NCBI GenBank assembly: GCA_018222585.1
Contig: JAAFAB010000022.1
Location: 1-39,286 of the forward strand
Reading direction: 5' to 3'
Source of the DNA: Paracoccaceae bacterium
GTDB taxonomy: Bacteria > Pseudomonadota > Alphaproteobacteria > Rhodobacterales > Rhodobacteraceae
Length of the DNA: 39,286 nucleotides
Position numbers and translations under genes: made by a program. The first letter of the stretch is position 1, and the number at the start of each line of letters is the position of its first letter. Positions 14,422-23,936 of this stretch are shown in pieces. Under the pieces are notes generated by a model. It was given only the letters and a program-made list of their open reading frames with translations. It did no database searches and had not been told where the DNA came from.

Positions 14422-15591
14422 CTAGCCCTCGACCGGCTGGCCAAGAAGCGCGATGGCCAGCGCCAGAAGGGCGAGCGCGGCCCAGAGCAGGCGGCGGGGG
14501 CCCTGCCCGTGGCGCGCGGCGATGGCACATTGCGCGGCGTAGTAGAGGGCGAAGGCCCGTGACGCCAGGGAGATGATCTGGAAGACATCCGCCGCCCAGG
14601 TCAGGGCGATCCCGGCAAGGCTTAGCACCAGGTAGCCCTGGCGCGGTGTGATGCGATGGCGGGACAGCTCGGCCACCAGCCCGCCCGCGCCGCCGGTATC
14701 GGCCACGGCGGCGCTGAACTGGGCGGCCAGCGCCGCCGCGATCAGCATCAGCGGCAGCAGCGGCGAAACCTGCTGCATCATGGCGATCACGGCGGTCTCG
14801 CTCAGGTCGCCGGCGGGGACGGGCAGGGCGTAGACCAGCAGCGCGACATAGACCATGTAGATCGCCGTCGAGAGCAGCTGAGCCTGGCGCATGGCGGCGA
14901 TCCGCGTGCCGGCGCGGTAGCTCTGGCCGAGGTAGCGGGCGGTCTCGAAGCCCTGCACGGTGACCAGCAGGCCGAAGCCCAGGGTCAGCGCGCCGAGGCC
15001 CTGCTGGGCGGGCGCAGGCAGGATCAACGCGCCGACCTGCACCGCGCCGGTGAAGAACAGCGCCAGCCCCGCCAGAAGCCCGGCGATGATCGCCAGCTTC
15101 AGGGTGACGGTCAGGTACTCGGCCCGCTCCAGCATGGTGAAGCCGCGGGTGTAGCCCAGCCCCAGGATCACCGCGAAGACCGCCGTGGTGGCAAGCCGTG
15201 CCGGGGTACGCCCCTGCCAGGGCGACAGCTCGACCGCGAAGGCGCCGAAGAGGTTCAGGTAATAGGCGACCGAGATCACATAGGCGAAGGCCAGCAGCGC
15301 CGAGGCGATCTGTTCGGGCAGCGAGGCGGGGGCGGGTGCGTCTCCGATGCGGGCGATATTGGCGCGGATGGCAGCGCCGAAGCCCCAGGCGGCGAGGCAG
15401 AGCAAGGCCATCGCCAGCGGCGCCCAGGTGCCGTAGCCATGGGCCAGGATCGGCCCCAGCACCAGGAAGCCCGAGCCGATGATCGAGGCCAGCGGCGTGA
15501 TCATCGCCCGCCAGCTGTCGTGACGGCGCAGCCCGGGAAGCCACAGCAGGGCGCCGGTGACGAGGGCGGTGATCAGGATCAGAGGGGTCAT
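14422..15591 (-). CDS. APC-superfamily amino acid/amine permease-like transporter
   Basis: 389 aa, very hydrophobic, with about 11 membrane segments. ASIIGSGFLVLGPILAHGYG near the N-terminus resembles the G-S/T-G-I unwound helix 1 of APC transporters, and YVISVAYYLNLFGAF and LGFGLLVTVQGFETARYLG resemble their helices 3 and 6. It would be an inner-membrane secondary transporter; the substrate is not predictable. The family is usually 430-500 aa, so it is on the short side. It precedes mipZ on the same strand but the 198 nt gap argues for separate transcription. No ligand-specific neighbours are present. Confidence 0.7.
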   Translation of the reverse strand: MTPLILITALVTGALLWLPGLRRHDSWRAMITPLASIIGSGFLVLGPILAHGYGTWAPLAMALLCLAAWGFGAAIRANIARIGDAPAPASLPEQIASALLAFAYVISVAYYLNLFGAFAVELSPWQGRTPARLATTAVFAVILGLGYTRGFTMLERAEYLTVTLKLAIIAGLLAGLALFFTGAVQVGALILPAPAQQGLGALTLGFGLLVTVQGFETARYLGQSYRAGTRIAAMRQAQLLSTAIYMVYVALLVYALPVPAGDLSETAVIAMMQQVSPLLPLMLIAAALAAQFSAAVADTGGAGGLVAELSRHRITPRQGYLVLSLAGIALTWAADVFQIISLASRAFALYYAAQCAIAARHGQGPRRLLWAALALLALAIALLGQPVEG

Positions 15592-15675
15592 CGGCAGGCA
15601 TCCGGCTGGCGGTTCGGCCCTGGCCTAGCCCCCGGGCCGGGTGGGGGCAAGTCCGCGGCCACGCGGAGACCTCCA

Positions 15676-15711
15676 CAAAAGCAGAAGGGCCCGCCGCTGG
15701 CGAGCCCTTCC
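15676..15711 (-). terminator. Intrinsic terminator of rplS-rpmE
   Basis: On the minus strand, GAAGGGCTCGCC, loop AGC, GGCGGGCCCTTC (12 bp with one G-U pair) is followed by TGCTTTTG. It lies 23 nt downstream of the rpmE stop. Confidence 0.8.
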
Positions 15712-15733
15712 GTAACGCGTCTGGCAGGGGCGA

Positions 15734-15955
15734 TCAGAAGCCCAGGCCGGCGTACTTGTTCTTGAACTTCGACACGCGGCCACCGGCGTCCAGCAGGCGC
15801 GAGTTGCCGCCGGTCCATGCGGGGTGCACGGTGGGGTCGATGTCCAGGGAAAGGGTCTCGCCCTCGGCACCCCAGGTGGAGCGCATCTGAACCACGGTGC
15901 CATCGGTCATCTTGACGTCGATGAAGTGGTAGTCGGGATGGGTATCCTTTTTCAT
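15734..15955 (-). CDS. rpmE: 50S ribosomal protein L31
   Basis: 73 aa; [20 protein letters not shown] is the typical L31 start of alphaproteobacteria, followed by [13 protein letters not shown] and the basic end [11 protein letters not shown]. It is a late-assembling protein at the central protuberance that bridges to the small subunit. It lacks the zinc-binding cysteines of the C+ form, so it is the zinc-independent type. It is co-transcribed with rplS 11 nt upstream and ends before a clear terminator. The Shine-Dalgarno site AGGACAG comes right after the rplS stop. Confidence 0.97.
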   Translation of the reverse strand: MKKDTHPDYHFIDVKMTDGTVVQMRSTWGAEGETLSLDIDPTVHPAWTGGNSRLLDAGGRVSKFKNKYAGLGF

Positions 15956-15966
15956 GACGTCTGTCC

Positions 15967-16356
15967 TCAGGCCTTGGCGTTGGTTTCGGATTTGGGCTTG
16001 TAGTTCGACACTTCCGCGATACGGGCGGATTTGCCGCGACGCGAGCGCAGGTAGTACAGCTTGGCGCGACGGACGCGGCCACGGCGGACAACCTCGATGC
16101 TGTCGATGTTGGTCGAGTAGAGGGGGAACACACGTTCGACGCCCTCACCGAAGGAAATCTTGCGGACGGTGAACGAGCCGGCGATGCCCGAGCCGTTCTT
16201 GCGCGAGATGCAGACGCCTTCGTAGTTCTGGACGCGGCTGCGGGTGCCTTCGGTCACTTTGTAGCCGACGCGGATCGTGTCGCCGGCCTTGAAGTCGGGG
16301 ATCTCTTTCCCCAGGGAAGCGATTTGCTCGGCTTCCAGCTGTGCGATCAGGTCCAT
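15967..16356 (-). CDS. rplS: 50S ribosomal protein L19
   Basis: 129 aa from ATG 16356 ([20 protein letters not shown]), with AGGAG 7 nt upstream. The reading frame stays open further upstream, but those codons show no family similarity. Conserved L19 stretches: [20 protein letters not shown], the [15 protein letters not shown] loop, and [23 protein letters not shown] near the end. It sits at the interface to the 30S subunit. In many bacteria rplS is last in rpsP-rimM-trmD-rplS; here those genes are not upstream (rodA is, with a gap of 264 nt). It therefore has its own promoter and a long leader. Confidence 0.97.
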   Translation of the reverse strand: MDLIAQLEAEQIASLGKEIPDFKAGDTIRVGYKVTEGTRSRVQNYEGVCISRKNGSGIAGSFTVRKISFGEGVERVFPLYSTNIDSIEVVRRGRVRRAKLYYLRSRRGKSARIAEVSNYKPKSETNAKA

Positions 16357-16560
16357 CGCATGTCTCCTATATGCTCGCGGTTGCTCCGCGAAGGTGATTG
16401 CCGCCCCAGAGCTCCGCTCTTCGTCCGGGTCCCGCGTGATGCAGCCCGGCGGAGGTACAGGTCGCCGTTTTCTGGTGTCTGCCGCCGCCCGACCGCGCCG
16501 AAGAAGAGGGGCCATGAACGATATGCAACAGATCCGGCTGGCCGATTCCGGCCCCGGATG
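16357..16560 (-). promoter_or_regulatory. Structured 5' leader of rplS-rpmE
   Basis: About 200 nt lie between the putative promoter and the rplS start. On the RNA I see several hairpins. One is TCGCGG-AGCAA-CCGCGA just before the ribosome binding site, another is AGAGC-GGA-GCTCT, and a third is a longer CCGG...CCGG stem near the 5' end. This is long for a ribosomal protein mRNA and could bind L19 or L31 for autoregulation. That is inference from length and structure only; no known leader family is recognised. Confidence 0.35.
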
Positions 16561-16565
16561 GGCGG

Positions 16566-16594
16566 CGTATAGGGCAATTCGACCAGTGGAGCAA
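16566..16594 (-). promoter_or_regulatory. Putative strong promoter of rplS-rpmE
   Basis: On the minus strand: TTGCTC (16594-16589), a 17 nt spacer, TATACG (16571-16566). The CTTG...TATACG pattern is typical of strong housekeeping promoters in Rhodobacteraceae. It sits just after the rodA stop codon. Confidence 0.55.
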
Positions 16595-16620
16595 GGGCCA
16601 AGAGGAGCCGGTCGCACCGA

Positions 16621-17760
16621 CTAGCGCGGCTTGTGGACGTGGGCGCTTTGCACCAGTCCGAAGGCCAGCATCAGCACCAGCATGGCCGACCCGCCGTAGC
16701 TGACCAGAGGCAGGGGCACGCCGACCACCGGCGCCAGTCCCATGACCATCGACATGTTGACCGCGAGGAACAGGAAGAAGGTGGTGGCGATGCCCAGGGT
16801 CAGCAGCGCGGCATAACGGTTCTGGTTGGTCATCGCCGAGGAGATGCAGAACACCATGACCAGCGCATAGAGCGCCAGCAGCGAGACCGATCCGATGAAG
16901 CCGAATTCCTCCGCCAGGGTGGTGAAGATGAAGTCGGTGTGTTTCTCGGGCAGGAAATTCAGCCGCGATTGCGTGCCCTGCATGTAGCCGCGTCCGGTCC
17001 AGCCCCCCGAGCCGAGGGCGATCTTGGACTGGGTTATGTGGTAGCCCGCGCCCAGCGGATCCATCGAGGGGTCGAGGAAGGTGTCGATGCGGCGGAACTG
17101 GTAGTCCTTGATCAGCTGCCAGTCGGTGCCCCGGCTCTGGAACACGGCCCAGACGAGGCCGACGGCGCCGGCGATGACGCTGACGAAATAGGCCCAGTGC
17201 ACCCCGGCGAGGAACATCACCGCGCCGCCGCCGGTCAGCAGCAGGATGGCGGTGCCGAGGTCGGGCTGCTTCAGCACCAGGAAGGTGGGGACCAGGATGA
17301 TGATCACCGGAATCATGACGAAGACCGGGTGGCTGACCTTCCTGAGCGGCAGCCAGTCGTAGTAGGCGGCCAGGAACATCACCAGGGCGATTTTCATCAG
17401 CTCGGAGGGTTGCAGCCGCATGAAGCCGAGGTCGATCCAGCGTTGCGCCCCCATGCCGACGGAGCCGAAGAACTCGACGAAGACCAGCAGCAGCAGCGAG
17501 AGGCCGTAGGCCACACCCGAGACGTTGCGCCAGAACCAGACCGGCACCATGGCGACGATGAACATCGCCAGCAGGCCGATGGCGAAGCGTTTCATCTGCG
17601 GCTCGGCCCAGGGGCTGAAGCTGCCGCCCGCGACGGAGTAGAGCTGCAGGAAGCCGACCGAGGCGACGGCGGTCAGCAGCAGGGCCAGCGGCCAGTTCAG
17701 GTAGAAGACCTTGCGGAAGCCCGAGGGCGTGGTCTTTACGGCATACTCGAGATAGCTCAT
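16621..17760 (-). CDS. rodA: Rod-shape SEDS peptidoglycan polymerase RodA
   Basis: 379 aa SEDS-family membrane protein with about 10 transmembrane helices. Family marks are GAQRWIDLGFMRLQPSELMK, LKQPDLGTAILLL, the periplasmic loop with FLPEKHTDFIFTTLAEEFGF, and PLPLVSYGGSAMLVLMLAFG. It polymerises glycan strands from lipid II during cell elongation, paired with the transpeptidase PBP2. Its start overlaps the mrdA stop by 4 nt (ATGA), and it is last in the mreB-mreC-mreD-mrdA-rodA operon. RodA rather than FtsW is supported by this context and by the HTDFIF motif. Confidence 0.96.
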   Translation of the reverse strand: MSYLEYAVKTTPSGFRKVFYLNWPLALLLTAVASVGFLQLYSVAGGSFSPWAEPQMKRFAIGLLAMFIVAMVPVWFWRNVSGVAYGLSLLLLVFVEFFGSVGMGAQRWIDLGFMRLQPSELMKIALVMFLAAYYDWLPLRKVSHPVFVMIPVIIILVPTFLVLKQPDLGTAILLLTGGGAVMFLAGVHWAYFVSVIAGAVGLVWAVFQSRGTDWQLIKDYQFRRIDTFLDPSMDPLGAGYHITQSKIALGSGGWTGRGYMQGTQSRLNFLPEKHTDFIFTTLAEEFGFIGSVSLLALYALVMVFCISSAMTNQNRYAALLTLGIATTFFLFLAVNMSMVMGLAPVVGVPLPLVSYGGSAMLVLMLAFGLVQSAHVHKPR

Positions 17761-19700
17761 GCGCGGCTCTTCGCCTCGCTGCTGAGGTCGGGCCGCAGGG
17801 CGCGCAGGCGCTCCTGCTGCTCGGCGATGCGGTCGCGGTCCTTGGCGGGGTAGGCGTCCAGCGGCGGGTCGCCCTGGAACAGGGCCTGCAGGGTGATGTC
17901 ACGGGCGATCGGCGCCGCCACCGAAGAGCCGCCCGACCCGTGCTCGACGACCACCGCCACGGCGACCTTGGGATCGTCGAAGGGCGCGAAATCGACCCAG
18001 AGCGCATGGTCGCGACGTTCCCAGGGAAGATCCTCGTTCGAGGTCACGCCGGCGGCGCGCTCGGCGGCGGTGATGTTGCGCACCTGGCTGGTGCCCGACT
18101 TGCCGGCCATCCGCATGTCCTCGGCGATGATGCGGGCGCCGTAGCCGGTGCCCTTGCGGCTGTTGGACACCTCGTACATGCCGCCCTGCACCACCGAGAG
18201 GTGACGCGGGTTCAGGCCCAGGCTCTCGCCCGAGCCCGAGGGCTGCTCGACCCCGTCGATCGACTTGATCAGGCGCGGCGTGACATTGCGGCCGGTGGCG
18301 ATGCGGGCGGTCATCACGGCCAGCTGCAGCGGCGAGGCCAGCACGTAGCCCTGGCCGATGGAGGCGTTGACGGTGTCGCCGATCAGCCAGTCCTGGCCAT
18401 GGACCTCGCGCTTCCAGGCGCGGGTGGGGGTGAGGCCCGCCGCCACCGCCGAAAGCGGCAGGTCATGGCGGATACCCAGGCCCATGCGGTTGGCCATGGC
18501 CGAGATCTTCTCGATCCCGACGCGGCTGGCGAGCTCGTAGAAGAAGACGTCGCAGCTTTCGCGCAGCCCGCCGGTGACGTTCATGTGGCCGTGGCCGCCG
18601 CGCTTCCAGCAGTGGAACCGGCGGTTGGAGACCTCCAGGTAGCCGCCGCACCAGAAGGTATCGTCGGGGGTGATGAGGCCCGCCTCGAGCCCGGCGAGCG
18701 CCACCACCATCTTGAAGGTCGAGCCGGGGGGATAGATGCCCTGCACGGACTTCGCCGCCAGGGGGCGGTGATCGTTCTGGGTCAGCGCCCGGTAGTCGCT
18801 GACCGAGATGCCGCGCACGAAGAGGTTCGGATCGAAGGAGGGCGCCGAGCCGACTGCCAGCAGGTCGCCGTTGGTGGTGTCGATCACCACCGCCGCCGCG
18901 CTTTCGTCGCCGAGGCGCGCCTGGACGTAGTTCTGCAGCATCACGTCGGTGGTCAGCTGGATATTGGCACCGGGCTCGCCCTCGCGCCGGTCGAGCTCTC
19001 GCATGACGCGGCCGACGGCGTTGACCTCGACGCGCCTCGTGCCGGCGGAGCCGCGCAGCTGCTCCTCCATCTTGGCTTCCAGGCCGACCTTGCCGATCTG
19101 GAAACGGGGGATGCGCAGCAGCTGGTCGGGGTCCTCGATCTTGGACAGGTCGTAGTCCGAGACCGGGCCGACATAGCCGACCACATGGGCGAAGTCCTTT
19201 TGCAGCGGATAGTATCGCGACAGGCCCACGTCGGGGGTGATCCCGGGCAGGGCGGGGGTGTTGACGGCGATCTTGCTGACATCCTCCCAGCTGACCCGTT
19301 CGGCCAGGGTGATCGGCAGGAAGGGGGCCGAGCGTTTCATCTCGGACATGGCGCGGTCGATGTCGGCGGGGTCCAGAGGGATCAGCCGGGCCAGCCGGGC
19401 GATGACCGCCTCGACGTCGCCGGCGTCCTCGCGCACGATGGTGATCCGGTAGGCCGGCTCGTTGCGCGCGATCGGCAGGCCGTTGCGGTCGAAGATCTCG
19501 CCCCGGGCGGGGGGGATCAGCCGCATGTTGATGCGGTTTTCCTCGGCCAGCAGGCGGAACTGGTCGGCCTGGTCGACCTGCAGGTGACGCATCCGGGCGG
19601 CGAGGATGCCCATGAAGCCCAGTTGCAGCCCGCCCACCAGGGCGGCGCGACGGGTGACCTTGCGGGTCGATCCCTGGGAGTCTCGGGGCTTGCGGCTCAT
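17757..19700 (-). CDS. mrdA: Penicillin-binding protein 2 (elongation transpeptidase)
   Basis: 647 aa from ATG 19700 (MSRKPRDSQGS); an upstream extension of the frame reads through mreD in another phase and is rejected. One membrane anchor lies at about 18-35 (RAALVGGLQLGFMGILAAR). The PBP dimerisation domain includes PPARGEIFDRNG (63-74). The transpeptidase domain carries S327-T-F-K330 with the nucleophilic serine, S382-C-D384 as the SxN-type motif, and K534-S-G-T. It cross-links new peptidoglycan in the lateral wall together with RodA. Overlaps of 4 nt with both mreD and rodA show a coupled operon. The C-terminal tail is rich in Arg, Gln and Glu. Confidence 0.96.
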   Translation of the reverse strand: MSRKPRDSQGSTRKVTRRAALVGGLQLGFMGILAARMRHLQVDQADQFRLLAEENRINMRLIPPARGEIFDRNGLPIARNEPAYRITIVREDAGDVEAVIARLARLIPLDPADIDRAMSEMKRSAPFLPITLAERVSWEDVSKIAVNTPALPGITPDVGLSRYYPLQKDFAHVVGYVGPVSDYDLSKIEDPDQLLRIPRFQIGKVGLEAKMEEQLRGSAGTRRVEVNAVGRVMRELDRREGEPGANIQLTTDVMLQNYVQARLGDESAAAVVIDTTNGDLLAVGSAPSFDPNLFVRGISVSDYRALTQNDHRPLAAKSVQGIYPPGSTFKMVVALAGLEAGLITPDDTFWCGGYLEVSNRRFHCWKRGGHGHMNVTGGLRESCDVFFYELASRVGIEKISAMANRMGLGIRHDLPLSAVAAGLTPTRAWKREVHGQDWLIGDTVNASIGQGYVLASPLQLAVMTARIATGRNVTPRLIKSIDGVEQPSGSGESLGLNPRHLSVVQGGMYEVSNSRKGTGYGARIIAEDMRMAGKSGTSQVRNITAAERAAGVTSNEDLPWERRDHALWVDFAPFDDPKVAVAVVVEHGSGGSSVAAPIARDITLQALFQGDPPLDAYPAKDRDRIAEQQERLRALRPDLSSEAKSRA

Positions 19701-20245
19701 AGGCGGTGTCCCAGGCTGTCGACCTCGCCCATGGCGGCCCGGCGCAGGCCGAAGACGGCCGCCGAGAGCCCGGCGAGGATCGGGTAGGTGAGAACGGTGG
19801 TGACGAGTTGGGTCAGCAGCACCGGCAGCGGCGGACGGTCGAGGAAGAACAGTCCGAGCGCCAGCCAGTAGCCCATGAGCACCAGCGCGATGCCGAGCGA
19901 GGCGGTGATCCACTCGGCCATGAAGGACCGGTCCCGCATCTGCCGCGAGCGCCGCTGCATCCGGTAGATCGTGAAAGTGGCCAGCGCCGCCATCAGCCCC
20001 GGCGGCCGCATCTGCAGCAGGTCGGACAGGAAGAAGATCCCGGCGATCAGCGGCAGCGGTGCCAGCTCGGGTCGGCGCAGCGACCAGACCATCGTCAGGC
20101 CGAGCAGCAGGTCCGGCCCGGCCCAGAGGCGCGGCAGGGTCTGCAGCGGCAGGAGCGAGATCATGATCAACGCCAGGCAGAGCGCCGCATAGGTGGCGCG
20201 CAGGGCCCAGCGTCGCGGGACGGAGGCGCGGATCGGCTCAGCCAT
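19697..20245 (-). CDS. mreD: Rod shape-determining membrane protein MreD
   Basis: 182 aa with about five hydrophobic helices (ATYAALCLALIMISLLPLQ, LIAGIFFLSDLLQM, ITASLGIALVLMGYWLAL, and others). Poorly conserved at sequence level, but position between mreC and mrdA and the helix pattern identify it. It helps link the MreB filament to the periplasmic elongation machinery. The start ATG 20245 lies inside the end of mreC (8 nt overlap) and its stop overlaps mrdA by 4 nt. Confidence 0.9.
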   Translation of the reverse strand: MAEPIRASVPRRWALRATYAALCLALIMISLLPLQTLPRLWAGPDLLLGLTMVWSLRRPELAPLPLIAGIFFLSDLLQMRPPGLMAALATFTIYRMQRRSRQMRDRSFMAEWITASLGIALVLMGYWLALGLFFLDRPPLPVLLTQLVTTVLTYPILAGLSAAVFGLRRAAMGEVDSLGHRL

Positions 20246-21185
20246 CGGCCCCCCCGGCGGCCAGCGGGGCCGTGTCGGTTGCCGGCAGGGGGGCGCCCTC
20301 GGGATGGGGGCCGGACAGCGGCGGCAGCGCCGGCTCGATCAGCCCGCCAGGCTCGCCCAGCCTCTCGGTCCCCAGATGGCGCAGCACGCGCAGGAACTCC
20401 AGCCGCTCGTAGTCGGCGGCCAGGCGGACCCGGGTCCGGCCCTGCTTGTCCTCGGCCACCTGGCCGACCAGCAGCCCGGCCGGGAAGACCCCGCCGTCGC
20501 CGGAACTGACCACCCGGTCGCCGGGGCGCACGAGGTCGCTGTTCTCGATGAAGTCGAGCGCGGGTGCGGCGGAATTGTCGCCCACCACCATGGCGGTCTG
20601 CCCCGAGGGCTGGATCGTCACCGGCATCCGCGAAGAGGTATCCGTCAGCAGGATCACCCGGGAAATCTTCTGCCCGACGCCCGAGATCCGGCCCACCAGG
20701 CCGATGCCGTCCATCGCGGCCCAGCCATCAACGATGCCGTCCCGGGCGCCGATGTTCAGCAGCACCGACTGCCGGTAGGGAGAGCCGGAATCGGCCATCA
20801 CCACGCCGGTGATATAGGTCAGCCGGGGGTCCAGCTGCACGTTATTGAGATCCAGCAGCCGGGCGTTTTCCTGTTCCAGCTGCAGGGCGGCCTCGCGCCA
20901 GGCCTTCATCTGCTGCAGCTCGCGGCGCAGTTCCTGGTTCTGCTGGACGATGCGCTGGTAGCTCTGGAAATCCCGCACCAGGTTCACCGCGCCATGCACC
21001 GGCGCCATGGCCCAGTCCATTTGCGGCACCACGCGGTCGATGACCTGGGCGCGGAACCTCTCGACCCGGGGGCTGTCGATGCGCCAGACGATGAAGATGG
21101 CCACGAGCACGAGCAGGATCACCGACAGGATCAGCCGTCGGAGCGGGGTGAGATAATCCTCGTCCTGTGTTCTGTCCCTGGCCAT
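20238..21185 (-). CDS. mreC: Rod shape-determining protein MreC
   Basis: 315 aa from ATG 21185, behind GAGGG; an upstream TTG is in frame but less likely. A single N-terminal membrane helix (RLILSVILLVLVAIFIVWRI) is followed by a periplasmic coiled coil (IVQQNQELRRELQQMK ... LQLEQENARLLDL). Beyond it are the MreC beta domains with VVMADSGSPYRQSVLLNIG and GLVGRISGVGQKISRV. The C-terminus is a Pro/Ala-rich tail. It organises PBP2 and RodA in the elongasome. A terminator-like hairpin stands between mreB and mreC, which may set the MreB:MreC ratio. Confidence 0.95.
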   Translation of the reverse strand: MARDRTQDEDYLTPLRRLILSVILLVLVAIFIVWRIDSPRVERFRAQVIDRVVPQMDWAMAPVHGAVNLVRDFQSYQRIVQQNQELRRELQQMKAWREAALQLEQENARLLDLNNVQLDPRLTYITGVVMADSGSPYRQSVLLNIGARDGIVDGWAAMDGIGLVGRISGVGQKISRVILLTDTSSRMPVTIQPSGQTAMVVGDNSAAPALDFIENSDLVRPGDRVVSSGDGGVFPAGLLVGQVAEDKQGRTRVRLAADYERLEFLRVLRHLGTERLGEPGGLIEPALPPLSGPHPEGAPLPATDTAPLAAGGADG

Positions 21186-21201
21186 CAAGCCCTCGGAAAG
21201 C

Positions 21202-21231
21202 AAAAGGGCAGGGCCGGCGCCCGGCCCCGTC
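21202..21231 (-). terminator. Attenuator-type terminator between mreB and mreC
   Basis: On the minus strand a stem GGGCCGG-GCG-CCGGCCC (extendable to about 10 of 12 pairs with GGACG...TGCCC) is followed by TTTTGCTTT. It lies 37 nt after the mreB stop and immediately before mreC. As the gene order suggests one operon, it probably terminates only part of the transcripts. Confidence 0.6.
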
Positions 21232-21267
21232 CTGCAGGTCGTCTCTCAGGCAGCAAGCCTGATCGGC

Positions 21268-22402
<1,135 letters not shown>

Positions 22403-22539
22403 GGGGGCCTCCGATCACGATAAGCGCCATTTCGCCACGGAGCCGTCGTTTGCATCGTCAATGATCAATCCCCGGGCGGCCCCGTGGCGGGCAAGCGGAG
22501 GGGATTGCCCGGGCGGCAGGCAGGGCGTATCGGAAGACC

Positions 22540-23319
22540 ATGCTGTCCTATCAACATATCTACCATGCCGGGAATCCCGCCGATCTACACAAGCATGCGT
22601 TGCTTGCGGTGATGCTGGCGCGGCTGACCGAGAAGCCCAAGCCCTTGAGCTATATCGAAACCCACTCGGGCCGGGCGCTGTACGACCTCTCTGCCCCCGA
22701 GGCCCGCAAGACCGGCGAGGCCGAGGCGGGGATCGGCGCGCTGTCGGGGCTGTTCGCCGCTGGCCACCCCTATGCGCAGGTCCTGCAACGGATCCGCGCG
22801 CGCGAAGGGGCAACGGCCTATCCCGGCTCACCTATGATCGCGGCGGAGCTGCTGCGCGAGGGTGATTCCCTGCACCTGGCAGAGTTGCACCCGCAGGAGC
22901 AGGCGGCGCTGGCCGCTGCCATGGGTCGGCGCGCGAAGGTCTACCGCCAGGACGGTTACGAGATGGCGCTGTCGCTGACGCCGCCCGAGCCGCGCCGGGG
23001 CCTTCTGCTGATCGACCCCTCCTACGAGGTGAAGACCGAGTACGAGCGCGTGCCGCAGGTGATCCGCCAGGTGCACCGCGCCTGGAACGTCGGCGTGCTG
23101 GCGATCTGGTATCCGATCCTGAAGGACGGTCGCCACCGCGACATGCTCGCCGCGCTGGAGGCGCTGGACCTGCCCAAGGTGCTGCGCTCGGAGGTCTCGT
23201 TTCCGCCGGTGCGCGCGGGGCATGGCATGATCGGCTCCGGCATGTTCATCGCCAACACGCCCTTCGGCACGGAAGACGAGGCCGCCCGACTCGCACGCGC
23301 CTTCCGGGAGATCGCATGA
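22540..23319 (+). CDS. rlmJ: 23S rRNA (adenine(2030)-N6)-methyltransferase RlmJ
   Basis: 259 aa. The N-terminus LSYQHIYHAGNPADLHKHA is the RlmJ (YhiR) hallmark. YPGSP (94-98) is conserved. The catalytic N6-adenine motif appears as D159-P-S-Y-E in LLLIDPSYEVKTEY, a variant of the DPPY motif. KVYRQDGYEMALSLTPP also matches the family. It methylates A2030 (E. coli numbering) of 23S rRNA using SAM and is non-essential in E. coli. ATG 22540 follows GGAAG. The next gene overlaps its stop by 4 nt (ATGA), so they are co-translated. Confidence 0.92.
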   Translation: MLSYQHIYHAGNPADLHKHALLAVMLARLTEKPKPLSYIETHSGRALYDLSAPEARKTGEAEAGIGALSGLFAAGHPYAQVLQRIRAREGATAYPGSPMIAAELLREGDSLHLAELHPQEQAALAAAMGRRAKVYRQDGYEMALSLTPPEPRRGLLLIDPSYEVKTEYERVPQVIRQVHRAWNVGVLAIWYPILKDGRHRDMLAALEALDLPKVLRSEVSFPPVRAGHGMIGSGMFIANTPFGTEDEAARLARAFREIA

Positions 23320-23858
23320 CAGAGTTCGAGAAGATGCAGGCGGGGGAGTGGTTCAACACCCTGGACCCCGAGGTCGATGACCTGCGCAGTGTCACCCGTC
23401 ACGCGGTCTGGCAGCACAACCACCTGCCTCCCGCCGAGCGCGGCCATTGCGGCCCGTTGCTGCGCGAGATGTGCGGCGCCTTCGACGACAGCGCCTATCT
23501 GGAGGCGCCGTTCCACTGCGCCTACGGCTTCAACCTGTTCCTGGGGCCGATGGTCTACCTGAACGTGGGCTGCGTGGTCCTGGACAGCGCGCCGGTGCGG
23601 ATCGGCGCACGCAGTATGCTGGGCCCGCAGGTCAAGCTGCTGTGCCCCGAGCACCATCACGACCCCAAGCTGCGCGGCGAAGGCCAGGAGATCGCCCGTC
23701 CGATCACCCTGGGCGAAGACGTCTGGATCGGCGGCGGTGCCACGGTCCTTGGCGGGGTGACGGTGGGCGATGGCGCGATCATCGGCGCGGGCGCCGTGGT
23801 GACCCGCGACGTGGCGCCCGGCACAACCGTCACCGGGGTGCCGGCACGGCCCCGCTAG
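23316..23858 (+). CDS. Sugar O-acetyltransferase (maltose/galactoside acetyltransferase-like)
   Basis: 180 aa; the N-terminus MTEFEKMQAGEWFNTLDPEV is typical of the Maa/LacA/NodL group. The C-terminal half is a left-handed beta helix of hexapeptide repeats (VWIGGGATVLGGVTVGDGAI). The likely catalytic histidine is in CPEHHHDPKLR (residues 113-115), matching the His of the family's active site. It transfers acetyl from acetyl-CoA to a sugar; the acceptor is unknown. It is coupled to rlmJ by a 4 nt overlap. A function in detoxifying or tailoring sugars is family knowledge only. Confidence 0.85.
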   Translation: MTEFEKMQAGEWFNTLDPEVDDLRSVTRHAVWQHNHLPPAERGHCGPLLREMCGAFDDSAYLEAPFHCAYGFNLFLGPMVYLNVGCVVLDSAPVRIGARSMLGPQVKLLCPEHHHDPKLRGEGQEIARPITLGEDVWIGGGATVLGGVTVGDGAIIGAGAVVTRDVAPGTTVTGVPARPR

Positions 23859-23936
23859 GCGCCGGTTTCGCAAAACTTTCCCGTGGTCCGCGGCTCCGGC
23901 CACGCTATCTTCCCGGCAGGCAGGAAAGGGAACCTC

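Noticed and set aside
13358..15676. 772-codon frame spanning mipZ and the transporter gene
   Set aside because: Reads both genes in another phase; composition is Arg/Pro/Gly-rich and MipZ and permease motifs occur only in the accepted frames.
16357..16617. 87-residue N-terminal extension of L19
   Set aside because: No family similarity; ATG 16356 has AGGAG at good spacing, and a promoter lies inside the extension.
19701..19913. N-terminal extension of PBP2 upstream of 19700
   Set aside because: It reads mreD in another phase and would place an Arg-rich stretch before the membrane anchor.
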